A stretch of 64,000 bases of DNA from Haladaptatus sp. DYF46 (lineage in GTDB: Archaea > Halobacteriota > Halobacteria > Halobacteriales > Haladaptataceae). Positions 62,306 to 64,000 of this stretch are shown here, in pieces; the stretch's first letter is position 1, and every line of letters begins with the position of its first letter. A program made the translations under genes and the position numbers. Where the stretch lies: assembly GCF_021083305.1 (NCBI RefSeq), contig NZ_JAJFAY010000001.1:992001-1056000 (forward strand). The letters are read 5' to 3'. The notes under the pieces are model-generated. The model was given only the letters and a program-made list of their open reading frames with translations, was not told the origin of the DNA and searched no databases.

Positions 62306-63984
62306 ACCAACACGTCCACGACGCTCGGCCCGTCCTCCGCCAAGGCCGCCTCTAACGTCTCCTCGATGTCGTCGGGCGACTCCACGAAATAGCCGGACGC
62401 GCCGTGGCTCTCCGCGTTCTTCGGAATGTCGACCGGGGGTTCGAAGTCCATTCCGACGTACTCGTGGTCCTCGTCCTCGCCGCCGAACAGTTTCAGCGTG
62501 TTGTCCTTCAGGATGCGGTAGTTGCGGTTGTCCGGAACGACGACGGTCACGTCCACGTCGTACCGCGCCGCCGAGTAGAGCGTGTGGGGATAGTAGAGGT
62601 ACGACCCGTCGCCGACGAATCCGACGACCTGTCGCGGATCGTCCGTCTCCGCTTCGGCCATCGCGGCACCGACCGCGGCGGGGAGGCCGTAGCCGAGGCC
62701 ACCGCCCTTGTTCGAGATGTAGGATTCGCGTTCGAAGGGCCAGCGAAGAAGCATGACGTACTTCGAGGTGACGCCCTCGTCGACGATGTACGGCGCGGAC
62801 AGCGTCTCGCGGAGGGCGTCCACGAGTTCTGCTTTCGACGCCCGCGGGCCCTCATCGTCCCCTTCGCCCATCGACGCCATCTGCTGTCGGGCGAACTCCT
62901 TGAACTGCCGGACGCGTTCCAACCGCCCCGCGAGTTCGTCGTCCTCTATTTCGACCGCGTCGGCGAGTTCGTCCAGTACGAGACCCAAATCGCCGGTCAC
63001 GGCCACGTCGGCGGGTACGTTCTTGCCGACCTGCCACGGTTCGTCGTTCAGATCGATGACCGTGGCGGTATCGGGCACGAGGTCCCCGTCGTGACGCGTG
63101 AGCGTCGTGTTGGTCGAACAGCCCGCGAAGACGACGGTGTCGCTATTCATCGTCGCGGCAGCGATGTCCTCGTCCGGCGGGACGTGTGACACCCACTGGT
63201 CGTGAGTGCCGGGGAAGGGCACCTCGCAGGACAGGATTTCGGCGTGGACGCGTGCGCCGGTCGCCTCGGCCAATCTCACCGCCGCGTTCAGCGCGTCTGT
63301 GTCGGAGTACGCGTCGTGTCGGGGGACGTGGTCGCCGACGACGAGAACCGGGTCGTCGGCCTCGGCGAGCAGGTCCGCGGCGCGTTCGATTGCCGCCGGG
63401 TCGCCCGCACCCGGATTCTGAATCCGGCCGAGTCGCTCGGGTTCGGCGTCGGTTTCCGCCATCATCACGTCGAGCGGGAGCGAGAGGAAGACGGGACCGG
63501 TGGGTGGCGTCTGCGCCACGCGAAACGCCCGTCGGAGCATCGTCGGAAGCGCCTCGACGTCCGTGACCTCCGCGCTCCACTTCGTGAACTGGTCGGTCAT
63601 GGCGAGGACGTCGCCGGAGAGAATCGGTTCCTCGTGGCGGAAATCGAGGCTGTGTGCCCCCGCCGTGACGACGAGCGGCGCGCCCGTCACCGACGCACCG
63701 TAGAGGTTTCCGAGGCCGTGGGCCACGCCCGGCGCGACGTGAAGGTTGACGACGCCGACCGGACTGCCGTCCTCGCCGGCGCGGTAGTTCTTCGTGCTGG
63801 CGTATCCGGCCGCCATGCCGACCGCGATGTCCTCGTGGGGCGCGAGGACGTACTCCAACTCGCTTCCCCCCAGCGCTTCCATGACGGGGAGTTCGGTCGT
63901 TCCGGGGTTGCCGAACACGTGCCGAACGCCGTAGGATTCGAGCGCGTCGGTGAACAACTCGGCTCCCGTCCGTGATTCTGCCAT
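62296..63984 (-). CDS. ThDP-dependent enzyme, benzoylformate decarboxylase-like
   Basis: 562 residues, complete in the window. PYR domain HVFGNPGTTELPVMEALGGS with the conserved Glu in APHEDIAVGMAAGYA, central NAD/FAD-type domain, and PP domain GFVGDGSYLYYPHTLYSAAR then VVPDNRNYRILKDNTLKLFG with the GDG...N metal-binding motif. Resembles benzoylformate or oxalyl-CoA decarboxylase-like proteins more than acetolactate synthase, which would need a regulatory subunit. Substrate unassigned. Confidence 0.85.
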   Translation of the reverse strand: MAESRTGAELFTDALESYGVRHVFGNPGTTELPVMEALGGSELEYVLAPHEDIAVGMAAGYASTKNYRAGEDGSPVGVVNLHVAPGVAHGLGNLYGASVTGAPLVVTAGAHSLDFRHEEPILSGDVLAMTDQFTKWSAEVTDVEALPTMLRRAFRVAQTPPTGPVFLSLPLDVMMAETDAEPERLGRIQNPGAGDPAAIERAADLLAEADDPVLVVGDHVPRHDAYSDTDALNAAVRLAEATGARVHAEILSCEVPFPGTHDQWVSHVPPDEDIAAATMNSDTVVFAGCSTNTTLTRHDGDLVPDTATVIDLNDEPWQVGKNVPADVAVTGDLGLVLDELADAVEIEDDELAGRLERVRQFKEFARQQMASMGEGDDEGPRASKAELVDALRETLSAPYIVDEGVTSKYVMLLRWPFERESYISNKGGGLGYGLPAAVGAAMAEAETDDPRQVVGFVGDGSYLYYPHTLYSAARYDVDVTVVVPDNRNYRILKDNTLKLFGGEDEDHEYVGMDFEPPVDIPKNAESHGASGYFVESPDDIEETLEAALAEDGPSVVDVLVHD

Positions 63985-64000
63985 GGCGGTGACTGGTTGC

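Noticed and set aside
1-64000. CRISPR array, insertion sequence, integrase or prophage genes
   Set aside because: No regularly spaced direct repeats, transposase motifs or phage structural genes were seen.

Overview
The window is chromosomal DNA from a halophilic archaeon (class Halobacteria). The evidence is high GC, strongly acidic proteins, genes that mostly begin 25-30 nt downstream of an AT-rich TATA-like box with little or no leader, a C50 carotenoid (bacterioruberin) cluster, a PGF-CTERM surface protein, Tat-type lipoproteins, and archaeal information-processing genes (SRP19, Gar1, FEN1, GatE). The genus cannot be fixed from sequence alone. No rRNA, convincing tRNA, CRISPR array, insertion sequence or integrase was found.

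Layout. 0-9.9 kb: the 3' part of an acyl-CoA synthetase; a haem-copper oxidase locus (coxB, coxA, a small membrane protein, a VOC protein, coxC); pantoate kinase; two winged-helix regulators, one membrane-anchored; and small membrane proteins. 9.8-13.0 kb: the bacterioruberin genes crtD-lyeJ-cruF as one minus-strand operon. 13.1-13.3 kb: a structured intergenic segment of unknown function. 13.7-17.3 kb: a cobalamin ABC importer (btuCD opposite btuF). 18.0-21.8 kb: srp19-gar1, a presenilin-type protease, and a RimK-like ATP-grasp/protease fusion. 21.8-30.5 kb: mixed metabolism and small enzymes (ornithine cyclodeaminase family, OFA-type transporter, SdpI family, methyltransferase, GNAT, a DsbA-like lipoprotein, fen1, BolA). 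30.6-35.0 kb: a complete sugar ABC importer operon. 35.2-43.1 kb: fumC, a Tat-secreted protein, a pair of PH-domain membrane proteins, a receiver-PAS-PAS protein and gatE. 43.2-47.4 kb: a spermidine/putrescine-type ABC importer with potA opposite potDBC. 47.4-51.4 kb: ClC channel, UspA, PAP2 phosphatase, trmJ and its overlapping partner.

The most unusual part is 51.5-57.6 kb. A sensorless soluble chemotaxis-type transducer is followed by a DUF7504-like protein that overlaps the start of a 701-residue protein with a CHAT (caspase-like) His/Cys signature. A second, paralogous CHAT protein of 698 residues follows, with its own promoter and an overlapping 35-codon leader ORF. This tandem CHAT protease module sits between housekeeping genes (trmJ before it, folP-mptE after it) and is the best candidate for an undescribed system. 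57.6-64 kb: folP and mptE (pterin synthesis), maltose-type acetyltransferase, a GlcD/D-lactate dehydrogenase type flavoenzyme, a methyltransferase and a benzoylformate decarboxylase-like ThDP enzyme.
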